Of a stretch of DNA of 64,000 bases, positions 39,416-49,624 are shown in pieces (the first letter of the stretch is position 1; every line of letters starts with the position of its first letter). A model generated the notes under the pieces. It searched no databases. It saw nothing but the letters and a program-made list of their open reading frames with translations, and was not told the DNA's origin. The position numbers and the translations under genes were made by a program. The stretch lies in assembly GCF_900698855.1 (NCBI RefSeq), contig NZ_LR217698.1:620001-684000 (forward strand). Reading direction: 5' to 3'. The DNA is from Erwinia_E haradaeae_F. GTDB lineage: Bacteria; Pseudomonadota; Gammaproteobacteria; Enterobacterales; Enterobacteriaceae.

Positions 39416-40276
39416 CTAATTGACTATGCTTCTAAAAAAAGTATGTAAGGGAGAGGTATTAACCCCACGCGCCACAAACCCTTGCCACTGTTCGGGAATA
39501 CGATTTAATACATTTAAAGCAGACTTCTTAGTGTTAAATTCTGCAAAAATACAAGAACCTGTACCTGTCATATGTGGTGAAGCGTATGTTGACAACCAAG
39601 AAATCACCTTTTCAACCTCATTACATCGCTGACGCACAATGCGTTCACAATCATTATGAAAAGGATTTAATAATAAATCTTTTATATGACGACGAGGCGT
39701 ATCCCGCGTCAAATGAAAATCACTAAACACTTGAAAAGAGGAAATACTAATGCTAGGATAAATTATTAAATACCATTTTTCATCCAATAAAAGAGGTATT
39801 AATCGATCACCGATGCCATCAGCAAATGATGTAAGACCCCATATAAAAACTGGAACATCAGCGCCAAGTTGTAGAGCTAGTAATGATAGGTATTTTAAGC
39901 TAAATCTAGTATTCCATAAATAGTTGAGTGCTATTAAAACTGTAGCCGCATTTGATGATCCACCTCCCAGTCCCCCACCAATAGGTATGCGTTTTTCTAT
40001 AGAAAAAGTTGCCCCGACTTTACTAGATAAAGTTCCATGTATTTCCGCTTGAATACGCAAAAGTTTTGCGGCGCGCATGATGAGATTATTTTCCTCTTTA
40101 ATATCAGCAACAGGGGTTATTAGCTGAAGCGTACCACTGTGATTACTTGCAATAGATACAGTATCACCATAATCAAGAAACTGAAATAACGTCTGAAGAT
40201 AATGATATCCATCTTGACGACGACCTGTAATATAAAGGAATAAGTTAAGTTTTGCTGGAGAAGGCCATTTAATCAT
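39416..40276 (-). CDS. ispE: 4-diphosphocytidyl-2-C-methylerythritol kinase
   Basis: IspE phosphorylates CDP-methylerythritol in the non-mevalonate isoprenoid pathway, which also feeds undecaprenyl phosphate. The product has 286 residues (E. coli 283). It is a GHMP kinase: the substrate-binding start is WPSPAKLNLFLYITGRRQDGYH, the ATP loop is PIGGGLGGGSSNAATVL, and the C-terminal motif is TGTGSCIFAEF. It lies 11 nt after lolB and about 260 nt before prsA. Confidence 0.95.
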   Translation of the reverse strand: MIKWPSPAKLNLFLYITGRRQDGYHYLQTLFQFLDYGDTVSIASNHSGTLQLITPVADIKEENNLIMRAAKLLRIQAEIHGTLSSKVGATFSIEKRIPIGGGLGGGSSNAATVLIALNYLWNTRFSLKYLSLLALQLGADVPVFIWGLTSFADGIGDRLIPLLLDEKWYLIIYPSISISSFQVFSDFHLTRDTPRRHIKDLLLNPFHNDCERIVRQRCNEVEKVISWLSTYASPHMTGTGSCIFAEFNTKKSALNVLNRIPEQWQGFVARGVNTSPLHTFFRSIVN

Positions 40277-40287
40277 TGAAATTATTT

Positions 40288-40896
40288 TTAGCCATCTACA
40301 TATAACATAATATGTTTATGACCTTGATGTAACTCAATCCTAGAGGGCATTGGAGGTAAATTATTTCTACTACGATATTCTAATAATAAAATACGACAGT
40401 AATGTCCATTATTATTAAAGATTACCTCATTCAGATGGGATTGCTCATCAATAGAAAAAGTAGTTCCATTTCCTGGCAAGCCCATTATCCACTGATGAAA
40501 ATTTTCTAGAGGGATATTCATACCTGTTATTTTAAAAATCATATTTCCTTCATCACCATGAATGGGACAACCACTTAACTTACATATCAAATATGTAGAT
40601 TTATCTTCCTGATTTATTTGAAAAATAGTAACACCTAATGGATTAGTCAATAATAATCGATAATGATCAGGTGACTTCTGATACCAATTAAAATGAGCAG
40701 AACCTTTCTTGTCATCAGAAAACCAACACAAGACACCGCGAATTTGATATTGAGTAATACTTTGGATTAACTTTTGGTGCTTATGCCACTCAGGAGACAT
40801 GTTTGTTAAACCATATTTTTTGACTGGCTCATGAAAAGTACAAGACGATAATAAGATTTCCAGAAAAAAAATTATCCCGAAAAAATGGTAGTACAA
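40288..40896 (-). CDS. lolB: outer-membrane lipoprotein receptor LolB
   Basis: LolB takes lipoproteins from the carrier LolA and inserts them into the outer membrane. The frame gives 202 residues (E. coli 207), with lipobox LSSC (Cys19) and matches to E. coli through PEWHKHQ, YRLLLTNPLGVTIFQIN, the ITGMNIPLENFHQWIMGLPG segment and PPMPSRIEL. The only standard start is the TTG at 40896, which yields a signal peptide without positive charge (MYYHFFG). The frame stays open upstream and encodes QGRKIIICVL, a better signal-peptide beginning, after an AAAGGGA at a CTG codon (40933-40935). The true start is therefore unclear and may be non-standard. Confidence 0.88.
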   Translation of the reverse strand: MYYHFFGIIFFLEILLSSCTFHEPVKKYGLTNMSPEWHKHQKLIQSITQYQIRGVLCWFSDDKKGSAHFNWYQKSPDHYRLLLTNPLGVTIFQINQEDKSTYLICKLSGCPIHGDEGNMIFKITGMNIPLENFHQWIMGLPGNGTTFSIDEQSHLNEVIFNNNGHYCRILLLEYRSRNNLPPMPSRIELHQGHKHIMLYVDG

Positions 40897-40935
40897 TACA
40901 CAAATAATAATTTTACGTCCTTGAATAATATTCAG

Positions 40936-42416
40936 TGATTTAATTCCCTTTATCCTAATTATAAATTATAAAATAATATTTCTTTCCTCTAAAATCTATT
41001 ATTTCTATAATAAAGAAATTATATAAAACTTTATATCTTTTATCGTAACATTAAAAATTATAAATGATGTGATTTTATTTGTCATTAAAATACTTAATAG
41101 ACTCTTAATATTTCTAAGAAAGACAACGGATAAATCTAATACACTTATAACCTAATAGATCTTTTAATCTATTGATGTATCAATGAATAAAAATCGTTAT
41201 CAATATAATTGATATTATGTCATGTAACCTTTAATTGTTTTTCATGCTCAAGACAATTAATATTGTAAAATAATAAAATTGTATATTCTAAAAAAACCAG
41301 GTTCTAAGTCAAATTATAAAATATATATTAATCATCATCCTATATCTAATTCTAAAATCTATCATTCAATTCATAACTTATTTCTTTAATAGAAAACAAT
41401 AAAAAAAATCAACACAAAAATAACTCCTTTTTTCATGAAATCTTAGATTAATCAAGCCATAAATAAATGACCCAATTTAGAAACAGAAGAGTAACGATAT
41501 ACTATTGGTCTAGAGTACCTCTCAGATAATGAAAATACCTCTATCTTAATTCATACCAAACGATAATATATCATATAAAGAAACATGATCTAATAGACAT
41601 CCCCGTTATTATAGTTATTATAGTATTTTATACTTTATAAAAATCCAAGAAGTAATTTCAATGTTACCAAGATAAATTTAAATCTATCAATACCTCTCTT
41701 CTGTAGATATACAGATAAAATAAAATAATAATAGATATAAGAAAATGATAATATGTTTTATAAAATTCAATAACTAGTGGACTTCATATCTAGGTCAAAC
41801 CTAATACATTATTTAGTTTTCAATAAACAATAATATTGTTCAAACAAATTAAAAATATTTATAATATATTTTATACAAGTTTTTGTATTAAGTTATAAAA
41901 TAACCTTATAAACTAATAAATTATTTAGTTCTCAATTACTACTTAACTACATTGACTAGAAAGATAAGCACCTAATAATAAGTATATCTATTTATTATAA
42001 AAGATCAGAACCAACCAAAATAAAATATAATTTATTTTAATTATTAACTTAAATTAGATAATCAGAATTTCAGTAACATAAACGATATGTATAAAATACA
42101 GATAATTCTACTAACTAGATCAAAAATAATAATTAAATTCAAATTAATAAACTTCAATAATTAATATTAAAGTATTCACGCCTGATTTGCCAAATTCTAA
42201 TTCAATGATACCTAATCTGTCATAACTAAAACGCTATTTCCAATGATTAAATCAGAATTAACAAAAACCACACCATTTTATATATTTATAATGTTCAATA
42301 TTATTAATATTAATCTATCTCATAGTAAATTTTTAAAAAAAGAACAGAAAATAATTAGAACATTGTTTTTATTCTCTTAAAATTCTTTATCATATTGAAA
42401 GGATAAAATAATATAC
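40936..42416. other. gap in the position of hemA
   Basis: In E. coli hemA (about 1.26 kb) sits between lolB and prfA, divergent from lolB and leading into prfA. Here nearly 1.5 kb without a frame occupies that slot. I could not find a HemA peptide, so the loss is inferred from order and size. The stretch must also hold the promoters of lolB and prfA. Confidence 0.55.
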
Positions 42417-43499
42417 ATGCATTCTTCTATTATCACTAAATTGGAAACATTACAGGAACGCTATATAGAAGTTAAATCGATGCTTGATGATATCAGAGTA
42501 ATTAATGATCCAGAACGCTTTCGTGTTTTATCACATGAATATACGCAGTTAACCAACGTTATCCAGTGCTTTGTTCAATGGAAAAAAAACCAGGAAGATA
42601 TTCAAAATACTGAACAAATGCTTAACGACCCCGAACTGCGTGAACTAGTACAAGAAGAGCTACAAACAGCACGTGCTTGTAGCAAAACCATAGAACAACA
42701 TCTACAGAACCTTCTTTTACCAACAGACCCTAATGATAAACGAAATTGCTATTTAGAAGTTCGTGCTGGAACTGGTGGTGACGAAGCAGCAATTTTTGCT
42801 GGTAACTTATTCCGTATGTATAGTAGATATGCTTACTCTAAAAACTGGAATATTGAAGTAATGAGCGCTCATGAAGGTGAGCTAGGTGGGTACAAGGAAA
42901 TAGTGGCTAAAATTATTGGTAACGGGGCTTATGGTCGACTGAAATTCGAATCAGGAGGACATAGAGTGCAACGTGTTCCAGAAACTGAATCACAAGGTCG
43001 TATCCATACATCAGCCTGTACCGTAGCAGTAATGCCTGATCTTCCAAAAAAAGAACTACCAGTTATTAATATATCAGATTTAAAAATTGATACCTTTCGT
43101 TCTTCCGGAGCAGGAGGCCAACATGTTAATACTACTGATTCAGCTATCCGAATTACTCATATTCCTAGCGGAATCATAGTGGAGTGTCAGGATGAACGTT
43201 CTCAGCATAAAAATAAAGCTAAAGCACTAGCGGTTCTCAGTTTGCGAATTAGAGAAGCTGAAAAAAATCGATGTCAAAAAGAAACATCATCAGAAAGACG
43301 AAATTTAATTGGAAGTGGTGATCGATCTGATCGTCATCGAACCTATAACTTTCCACAAAGTCGTATAACAGATCATCGTATCCATTTAACTATCTATCGC
43401 CTAGATGAGACGATGAACGGTAAGTTAGATACCCTAATTGACCCTCTGGTTCAAGAATATCAAGCAGATCAACTAGCATCTCTTTCTGAGGAGAACTAA
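42417..43499 (+). CDS. prfA: peptide chain release factor 1
   Basis: RF1 releases the peptide at UAA and UAG. The product has 360 residues as in E. coli. Domain 1 is helical (about 1-100). The stop-codon motif P-x-T appears as PET in HRVQRVPETESQG (E. coli PAT), and the catalytic GGQ is in RSSGAGGQHVNTTDSA. It overlaps prmC by one base, so the factor and the enzyme that methylates its GGQ are made together. In E. coli it follows hemA, which is absent here. Confidence 0.97.
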   Translation: MHSSIITKLETLQERYIEVKSMLDDIRVINDPERFRVLSHEYTQLTNVIQCFVQWKKNQEDIQNTEQMLNDPELRELVQEELQTARACSKTIEQHLQNLLLPTDPNDKRNCYLEVRAGTGGDEAAIFAGNLFRMYSRYAYSKNWNIEVMSAHEGELGGYKEIVAKIIGNGAYGRLKFESGGHRVQRVPETESQGRIHTSACTVAVMPDLPKKELPVINISDLKIDTFRSSGAGGQHVNTTDSAIRITHIPSGIIVECQDERSQHKNKAKALAVLSLRIREAEKNRCQKETSSERRNLIGSGDRSDRHRTYNFPQSRITDHRIHLTIYRLDETMNGKLDTLIDPLVQEYQADQLASLSEEN

Positions 43500-44332
43500 T
43501 GCAAATACGTCGTTGGATAGAGGCCGCTACAGAGCAACTTGCTAATAGCGCCAGTCCAAAACTTGACGCGGAGATCCTGTTGTCTATAGTTATAGACAAG
43601 CCTCGCTCTTGGATTATTGCATTTGATGATAATTTTCTAAATCCTTTTATTTTAGCAGAATTAGAAAAATTACTCCAACAGCGTACTATTGGAACTCCTA
43701 TCCCTTACCTAACAGGGGAGCGTGAGTTCTGGTCTATGAGCTTCAACGTTACGCCTGATGTTCTCATCCCTCGTGCAGATAGCGAGATTCTAGTAGAAGA
43801 AGCATTAGCACGTATTCCTACTGATAAAACTTGTTCAATACTAGATCTGGGAACGGGATGTGGCGCAATTGCTATTGCTATTGCCAGTGAACGCAAAGAC
43901 TGTCAGGTTCTTGGAATTGACAATGTTATTCCTGTCATAAAAATAGCAAGATTTAATGCAATTAAATTAGGATGTACTAATGTATTTTTTATACCTGGAA
44001 ACTGGTTTTCTACTATAGGCAAGCGACAGTTTTCTATTATTGCTAGTAATCCACCCTATATAGACAAAGCTGATGCACATTTACTAGAGGGAGATCTTCG
44101 TTTCGAGCCAAAGAACGCGCTAATTTCTAGTGATAACGGTCTAGCTGATATTAAACTCATCTCTAAACAAGCAAAAAAATATTTAACTCATGGAGGGTGG
44201 TTACTTTTAGAACATGGATGGAAACAAGCCAAATATGTCCGGATCATTCTAGAAGATAATGGTTTTTGTAAAATAAAAACCTCTCAAGATTATGGCGGTA
44301 ATGATCGTGTAACCTTTGGTCTTCTTTGTTAA
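43499..44332 (+). CDS. prmC: release factor glutamine methyltransferase PrmC
   Basis: PrmC N5-methylates the glutamine of the GGQ motif in RF1 and RF2 using SAM. The product has 277 residues, as in E. coli. The SAM site ILDLGTGCGAIAIAIA (about 114-129) and the substrate-glutamine motif NPPY (SNPPYID) are intact, and the N-terminal helical domain (PYLTGEREFWSMSFNVTPDVLIPR) is typical. It shares one base with prfA and converges on secF across 62 bp. Confidence 0.96.
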   Translation: MQIRRWIEAATEQLANSASPKLDAEILLSIVIDKPRSWIIAFDDNFLNPFILAELEKLLQQRTIGTPIPYLTGEREFWSMSFNVTPDVLIPRADSEILVEEALARIPTDKTCSILDLGTGCGAIAIAIASERKDCQVLGIDNVIPVIKIARFNAIKLGCTNVFFIPGNWFSTIGKRQFSIIASNPPYIDKADAHLLEGDLRFEPKNALISSDNGLADIKLISKQAKKYLTHGGWLLLEHGWKQAKYVRIILEDNGFCKIKTSQDYGGNDRVTFGLLC

Positions 44333-44394
44333 ATTAATCCCGTTCATTTCTCATTTTTAATAAATATTAGCTAAATAAATATGAAAATCTCATC

Positions 44395-45339
44395 TTAATC
44401 CTCTGTATCTAAATCCTCAGAAAAGATATTTTCTCGTTGTAGTCCTATCTCTAAAGCCAAAGAAGAAGAAATATAAACTGATGAGATAGTGCCAATAATA
44501 ATACCAAGAAGCATCGTTAATGAAAAACCTTTTAACAACACCCCACCAAAAATAAAAAGAACCAAAACCATCATCAAAGTAATTAATGAAGTAATCATAG
44601 TACGCATTAAAGTTTGCGTTAAGGAAAGATTAATAATATAAGAAGGTGAATTCGATATAATTGTAAGAAAATTCTCTCGAATACGATCTGATACTACAAT
44701 CTTATCATTGAGAGAATATCCTATTATAGATAAAAGAGAAGCTATAATGGTTAGATCAATTTCTATTTGAAACAGAGATAAAAGGCCCGTAGTAATAACT
44801 ATATCGTATATTAAAGCTAAGACAACTCCCAAAGAAAGTTTCCAAGAAAAACGATAAGAAATATAAATAAAAATAGCTATCCAAGCTGAAATAATCGCTA
44901 TAACTGCATCTCTCGGTAAATCCTTACCTACACGAGGACCCACAACTTCAATTCGTTTGACAACAACATTCTGTCCTATTGATGTATTAATAGTGTTAAG
45001 AACTATGGAGCTAAATGTAGTACCGTTAATATCTTCTTTTGGTTCTATTCGCACTAATAGGTCATAAACGCTCTCTAAATTCTGTATTTGAGGCTGAATC
45101 AATCCGATCTTCTTAAGACTAGATCTAATCAAATCTAAATCCACTGGTCTCTCTAGTTTCATCTCAATGACTGTTCCGCCAGTAAAATCTAGACCCCAAT
45201 TAAAACCACACATACCGATAATATTTATTGAAACTATTAATAAAATTATTGAGCATAAAAAAACTACTTTATTCCAGCTCATAAAATCAATAATTGTATG
45301 CTTATGATTCATATTTACAGAATTTTGTGCTTGTAACAC
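44395..45339 (-). CDS. secF: protein-export membrane protein SecF
   Basis: SecF with SecD uses the proton gradient to pull preproteins out of the SecYEG channel on the periplasmic side. The product has 314 residues (E. coli 323) with six membrane helices, the conserved NWGLDFTGGTVIEM near the start and SLNDKIVVSDRIREN in the D4-type region. The start is GTG at 45339, preceded by AAGGAG at the right spacing. It follows secD by 16 nt. The C-terminal tail is a little shorter than in E. coli. Confidence 0.95.
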   Translation of the reverse strand: MLQAQNSVNMNHKHTIIDFMSWNKVVFLCSIILLIVSINIIGMCGFNWGLDFTGGTVIEMKLERPVDLDLIRSSLKKIGLIQPQIQNLESVYDLLVRIEPKEDINGTTFSSIVLNTINTSIGQNVVVKRIEVVGPRVGKDLPRDAVIAIISAWIAIFIYISYRFSWKLSLGVVLALIYDIVITTGLLSLFQIEIDLTIIASLLSIIGYSLNDKIVVSDRIRENFLTIISNSPSYIINLSLTQTLMRTMITSLITLMMVLVLFIFGGVLLKGFSLTMLLGIIIGTISSVYISSSLALEIGLQRENIFSEDLDTED

Positions 45340-45355
45340 TAATTCTCCTTATTTC

Positions 45356-47191
45356 TTATATAGATAACTTTGTTACGCGCTTTCCGCCATATATAAGATT
45401 AATTATAGAACGGGTACCAATAATAGCAGTAAGCATAGAAGTAGCTATACCAATTGCAGTTGTAATGGCGAATCCTTTAATAGAACCACTGCCTAGTATG
45501 TATAAAACAATTACTTTAATGAATGTGGTTATGTTGGCGTCTATTATGCTAGAAAACGCCCTTTTATAACCTTGATGAATTGCCATCTGTATAGAACACC
45601 CATTGCGTAATTCCTCCTTAATCCGTTCATTAATAAGAACGTTAGAATCCACTGCTACTACTAAAGTTAGTACAATACCAGCAATACCTGGCATTGTTAA
45701 TGTCGCTCCAGGCAGCAAAGACATAATTCCAATAATTAATACTAAATTTACTAATAACGCTAAAGCAGCTACTAAACCAAATAATTTATATCGTAAAACC
45801 ATAAACAGAATAGAAACAACGACCCCCCATAAACAAGCCTCTAGTCCCTGAGATATATTTTGCTCTACCATAGTAGGACCGATAATACGTTCTTCTACAA
45901 TCTGTATTGGTGCAACAAAAGCTCCTGAGCGCAATAAAAGAGAAAGTTGACGAGCTTCTTTCTGATTATTAATCCCGCTAATACGAAAACTACTTCCTAG
46001 CTGTGACTGAATATACGCTACATTAATTATCTCATCATGCTTTTCTAATATTTCATGACCGCGTATATCTTGCTTACCACTACCCTTATATTCTATAAAT
46101 ATAGTTGCCATAGCTTGACCAATATGATCTTTGGTAAAGTTAGACATAATGTGGCCACCTTCTCTATCTAAAGAAATATTAACTTGCATTTGATTATATT
46201 CATCAATGCTAGTAGTAGAGTGAATAATGTGATCGCCAGTCAGGATCACATGCTTATACACCACAAGTGCTTGGCCATCTCTCGTATATTTCACCTCTGA
46301 ATCTTGAGGTAGAGGGGAATCAACATTAATATGAATATTTACTAAACGAAACTCTAGCGTTGCCATAGAACTCAAAATTTCTTTTGCCCGAGCAGTATCT
46401 TGAATCCCTGGCAACTCTACAACAACAAAGGCATTACCTTGACGTTGAATTATAGCATCTGTTAATCCTAATTGTGTAATTCGGTTGCGTAATACATTGA
46501 TATTCTGCTCTATTGCATATTCACGCGCTAAGCGAATTCTTTCGTCATTAACTTTTAAAGTTAAAACATTATAAGAACTATTATGAATCACTATATCATG
46601 ATAATGAGAAAGAACATCTCTTCTTACTTTGTCCCGACTTTTCTGATCTAAAAGACGTACTTTTAGACCAAACAAATCACTTTTACTTAATTCAATATAA
46701 GGAATTTTTTTATCATCTAAATCACTACGTAAATTTTCTAAATTCTCCTGTTGTAACTTCGATAACGAACTATCTATATCCACTTCCATAAGGAAATGGA
46801 TTCCACCACGAAGATCTAAACCAAGCTTCATTGGCTCTGCAAGAAGAGATGATAACCAATGTGGCGTTGCTGGAGAAAGATTCAATGCTACGATGTAATT
46901 TTTACCTACAGCTTTTGTAATTACTTCACGAGCTTGCAATTGCAAGCTCGTGTTAGAAAAACGAACTAGGACGGACCCGTTCTTCCAAGCAATAGATTTG
47001 CTCTTAACATGATTCTTTTGTAATAAATTTTCAATTTGAACTAACGTATTCTTATTTAAAATATTGCCATGCAAACCAGTAATTTGAATAGACGAATCTT
47101 CACCGTAAAGATTAGGTAATGCATACAAAAAACCAAAAAACAATATAATCAATAAAATCAAATACTTCCATAAAGGATAATGATTTATCAC
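45356..47191 (-). CDS. secD: protein-export membrane protein SecD
   Basis: SecD is the larger partner of SecF. I choose the GTG at 47191: it aligns with the E. coli start (product INHYPLWKYLILL against LNRYPLWKYVMLI), has AAGGAAG seven nt upstream, and gives 611 residues (E. coli 615). An ATG at 47221 would add 10 residues. The periplasmic P1 domain, PMKLGLDLRGGIHFLMEVD, VELPGIQDTARAKEIL and the six membrane helices with the LTLVVAVDSNVLINERIKEEL motif (E. coli AVDANVLI) are present. It is separated from tgt by 1.3 kb, with no yajC between. Confidence 0.95.
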   Translation of the reverse strand: MINHYPLWKYLILLIILFFGFLYALPNLYGEDSSIQITGLHGNILNKNTLVQIENLLQKNHVKSKSIAWKNGSVLVRFSNTSLQLQAREVITKAVGKNYIVALNLSPATPHWLSSLLAEPMKLGLDLRGGIHFLMEVDIDSSLSKLQQENLENLRSDLDDKKIPYIELSKSDLFGLKVRLLDQKSRDKVRRDVLSHYHDIVIHNSSYNVLTLKVNDERIRLAREYAIEQNINVLRNRITQLGLTDAIIQRQGNAFVVVELPGIQDTARAKEILSSMATLEFRLVNIHINVDSPLPQDSEVKYTRDGQALVVYKHVILTGDHIIHSTTSIDEYNQMQVNISLDREGGHIMSNFTKDHIGQAMATIFIEYKGSGKQDIRGHEILEKHDEIINVAYIQSQLGSSFRISGINNQKEARQLSLLLRSGAFVAPIQIVEERIIGPTMVEQNISQGLEACLWGVVVSILFMVLRYKLFGLVAALALLVNLVLIIGIMSLLPGATLTMPGIAGIVLTLVVAVDSNVLINERIKEELRNGCSIQMAIHQGYKRAFSSIIDANITTFIKVIVLYILGSGSIKGFAITTAIGIATSMLTAIIGTRSIINLIYGGKRVTKLSI

Positions 47192-48484
47192 AGAAGCTTC
47201 CTTTAAGTAACACAATAACATCTGACTAAATTCTACATATTATGCAGTACATTTTCATTATTGTGTTGATTTATCCAATAAAATATGGTTATTGATATAA
47301 AGTAATAATATAAATTTCTTATTTTTATTTAATTTCTTCTAAATAATATCAAGCGCAATATTGTCAATAAAATTCAGAATCAATTATTGTATGAGTATGT
47401 TACTCTAATTATCTAACTAAAAAATTATAACTGATAATGTCAGGTATAAAATATTATACCTAATGCACTAATGAGTAGATGATAAAAGACGTGAACTAAC
47501 AGAACTGAGAGAATTTAAGCAATTTTATACACCAAATACTATGTTCAATCATCTCTTCTCCATTGAGAAATCAATAAAAAAATAGAATAATAAAATATAC
47601 ATATTATATCAGAAGTCATAACTTCATAATAACGAGGATAAAATCAAGATCCCAATACTAACTAAAATTATATAGTCTTATACTAGAAATATCTAAACAA
47701 TTACTTAAAATAATTAAAATATAATCTATTTTCTGTGTCTATTTTATAAAAATAGACAAGATTATTTTCGTTGAAAATAAAATTCTTATTTTATCAACTA
47801 GAGTTACTCTTCTTTTTTATATTACAAACGTTAATTCTGTTTCTAGATGAAATCTATAATGCATAAAATATAACATATCTCTTAAAATCAACTTTTGAGT
47901 TTTATTTGTCCTAATTTATAAACTTTATTATCTCTCGTATATGATGAAATAATTATCTTTTAAACAAAGATCAAAATGTCTAGAACAGTAGACAACTTAC
48001 TTAAGTTTTTTAAGTAAAATATACTTAATTATTTATTATTTTATAATAGTTTTTAAAACTCATATTAAAACTTGTCAAATTAAAACTAATACATAAAAAT
48101 AAAAATATCAAAATGAACAAAAAAACAAATACATTACAGATTTCTTTGTGCCTTAGATATCTTCTATCATCATGCCACTATTAAAATTAAATCTCATGTT
48201 TCACGCATAATTATATGATATCATATAATATATATATTCATTCATTCAAAATATATTCACTATCTATCATGTGAAAACATATATTTCAAAATGATTCTTT
48301 TATACCAGATGATATGCTTATTTTTTATCTAAAATACTAAATTAAGATATACATATCTTTTAATAATATCTTGCAGTATTTTATTACTCCAAAATTAATC
48401 TCGGACAAACCAGAAAGAAAATACAACACATATTTCATATATAATAGCCTTTTTCTGTAAATCAAATTAAACTGAATTACAATT
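47192..48484. other. gap between tgt and secD, yajC absent
   Basis: E. coli has tgt-yajC-secD-secF as one transcription unit. Here 1.3 kb without a frame lies between tgt and secD; a YajC of about 110 residues with one N-terminal membrane helix was looked for and not found. The gap must now contain a promoter for secDF. Two tandem hairpins lie at 47736-47780. Confidence 0.55.
47736..47780. repeat. two tandem perfect hairpins upstream of secD
   Basis: TGTCTATTTT/AAAATAGACA (47736-47758, ATA loop) and TTATTTTC/GAAAATAA (47762-47780, GTT loop) stand three bases apart, about 550 nt upstream of the secD start. Both have very short loops and no mismatch. They could be a terminator of the lost yajC or a processing signal; chance is possible for either one alone. 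Confidence 0.45.
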
Positions 48485-48512
48485 TAAATTTTCTTTAGAT
48501 AAAGAAAATTTA
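48485..48512 (-). terminator. hairpin directly after the tgt stop codon
   Basis: TAAATTTTCTTT (48485-48496) and AAAGAAAATTTA (48501-48512) are exact reverse complements around a 4-nt loop, beginning 2 nt after the tgt stop (48515-48517). A 12-bp perfect stem at this exact place is unlikely by chance. It would end tgt transcription, which in E. coli runs on into yajC-secDF. Confidence 0.6.
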
Positions 48513-48514
48513 TC

Positions 48515-49624
48515 TTAGTTATATACCAATGATTTTTTATAAAAATCATTAACAAATTGATTTAATACACCCTGTGTAATAGCCTGACGTAAATTCGACA
48601 TTAAAGATTGATAATAATGTAAGTTATGAATTGTATTCAAGCGAGCACCTAACATTTCCTTACATCGATCTAAGTGATGTAAATAAGCACGACTATAATG
48701 CAGACAAGTATAGCAATCGCATGTAGAATCAAGCGATGCTGTATCCTCTTTATATTTGGTATTACGAATTTTTATGATTCCGTCTGAAACAAAAAGATAT
48801 CCATTACGAGCATTACGTGTTGGCATTACACAGTCGAACATATCAATACCACAACAAACACCTTCTACTAAATCTTCTGGTCTACCAATACCCATCAAAT
48901 AACGAGGCTTGTCTTGTGATAGTTTCTGGCAGACATGTTTTAAAATCCTTTTCATATCCTGTTTAGGTTCTCCAACCGCCAAGCCTCCTATAGCATACCC
49001 ATCAAAACCTATTTCTAATAATCCTTGCACTGATATGTCTCGCAAATCAGTATAAATTCCACCTTGAATTATACCAAATAATGCATTTTTATTTCCTAAG
49101 GACTCGAATCGATCACGACTTCGTTTTGCCCAATTTAACGATCTTTTCACCGAACGCTCAGCATCCTTCCAGGAAGAAGGATATGACATACATTCATCAA
49201 AGATCATCACAACATCTGAACCAAGTGTATATTGAATTTCCATCGATTTTTCTGCATCTAAAAAGACCTCGGAACCATTAATTGGATTACGGAAAAATAC
49301 TCCTTCTTCACTAATAGTATTACTAGATCCCAAACTAAATACTTGAAACCCACCGGAATCAGTAAGAATTGGACCCTGCCACTTCATAAAATTATGAAGA
49401 TCACCATGCATCTTAATAATCTTGGTTCCCGGGCGCAACCATAAATGAAAAGTATTACTAAGAATCATCTGAGAACCTGTATTATGTAACTCTTCTGGGC
49501 TTACCCCTTTAACTGAGCCATAAGTACCCACAGGCATAAATGCTGGAGTTTCTACTATACCGCGATCAAAAATCAAACAACCACGTCTAGCGAATCCATC
49601 AGTAGAATGTAATATAAACTTCAC
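48515..49624 (-). CDS. tgt: queuine tRNA-ribosyltransferase (Tgt)
   Basis: Tgt swaps guanine-34 for preQ1 in tRNAs with GUN anticodons, the entry step to queuosine. The product has 369 residues (E. coli 375). Catalytic and binding motifs are intact: LTDSGGFQVFSLG, MIFDECMSYP, GGLAVGEPKQDM, DCVMPTRNARNG, and the zinc site CDCYTC followed by YSRAYLHHL. The start is a GTG preceded by GGAG. queA, usually upstream, is not in this window. Tgt retention implies that the precursor is made by other genes or is imported. Confidence 0.96.
   Translation of the reverse strand: MKFILHSTDGFARRGCLIFDRGIVETPAFMPVGTYGSVKGVSPEELHNTGSQMILSNTFHLWLRPGTKIIKMHGDLHNFMKWQGPILTDSGGFQVFSLGSSNTISEEGVFFRNPINGSEVFLDAEKSMEIQYTLGSDVVMIFDECMSYPSSWKDAERSVKRSLNWAKRSRDRFESLGNKNALFGIIQGGIYTDLRDISVQGLLEIGFDGYAIGGLAVGEPKQDMKRILKHVCQKLSQDKPRYLMGIGRPEDLVEGVCCGIDMFDCVMPTRNARNGYLFVSDGIIKIRNTKYKEDTASLDSTCDCYTCLHYSRAYLHHLDRCKEMLGARLNTIHNLHYYQSLMSNLRQAITQGVLNQFVNDFYKKSLVYN

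Noticed and set aside
40936..42416. hemA pseudogene as a firm annotation
   Set aside because: No stretch could be aligned to HemA by eye; only gene order and gap size point to it.
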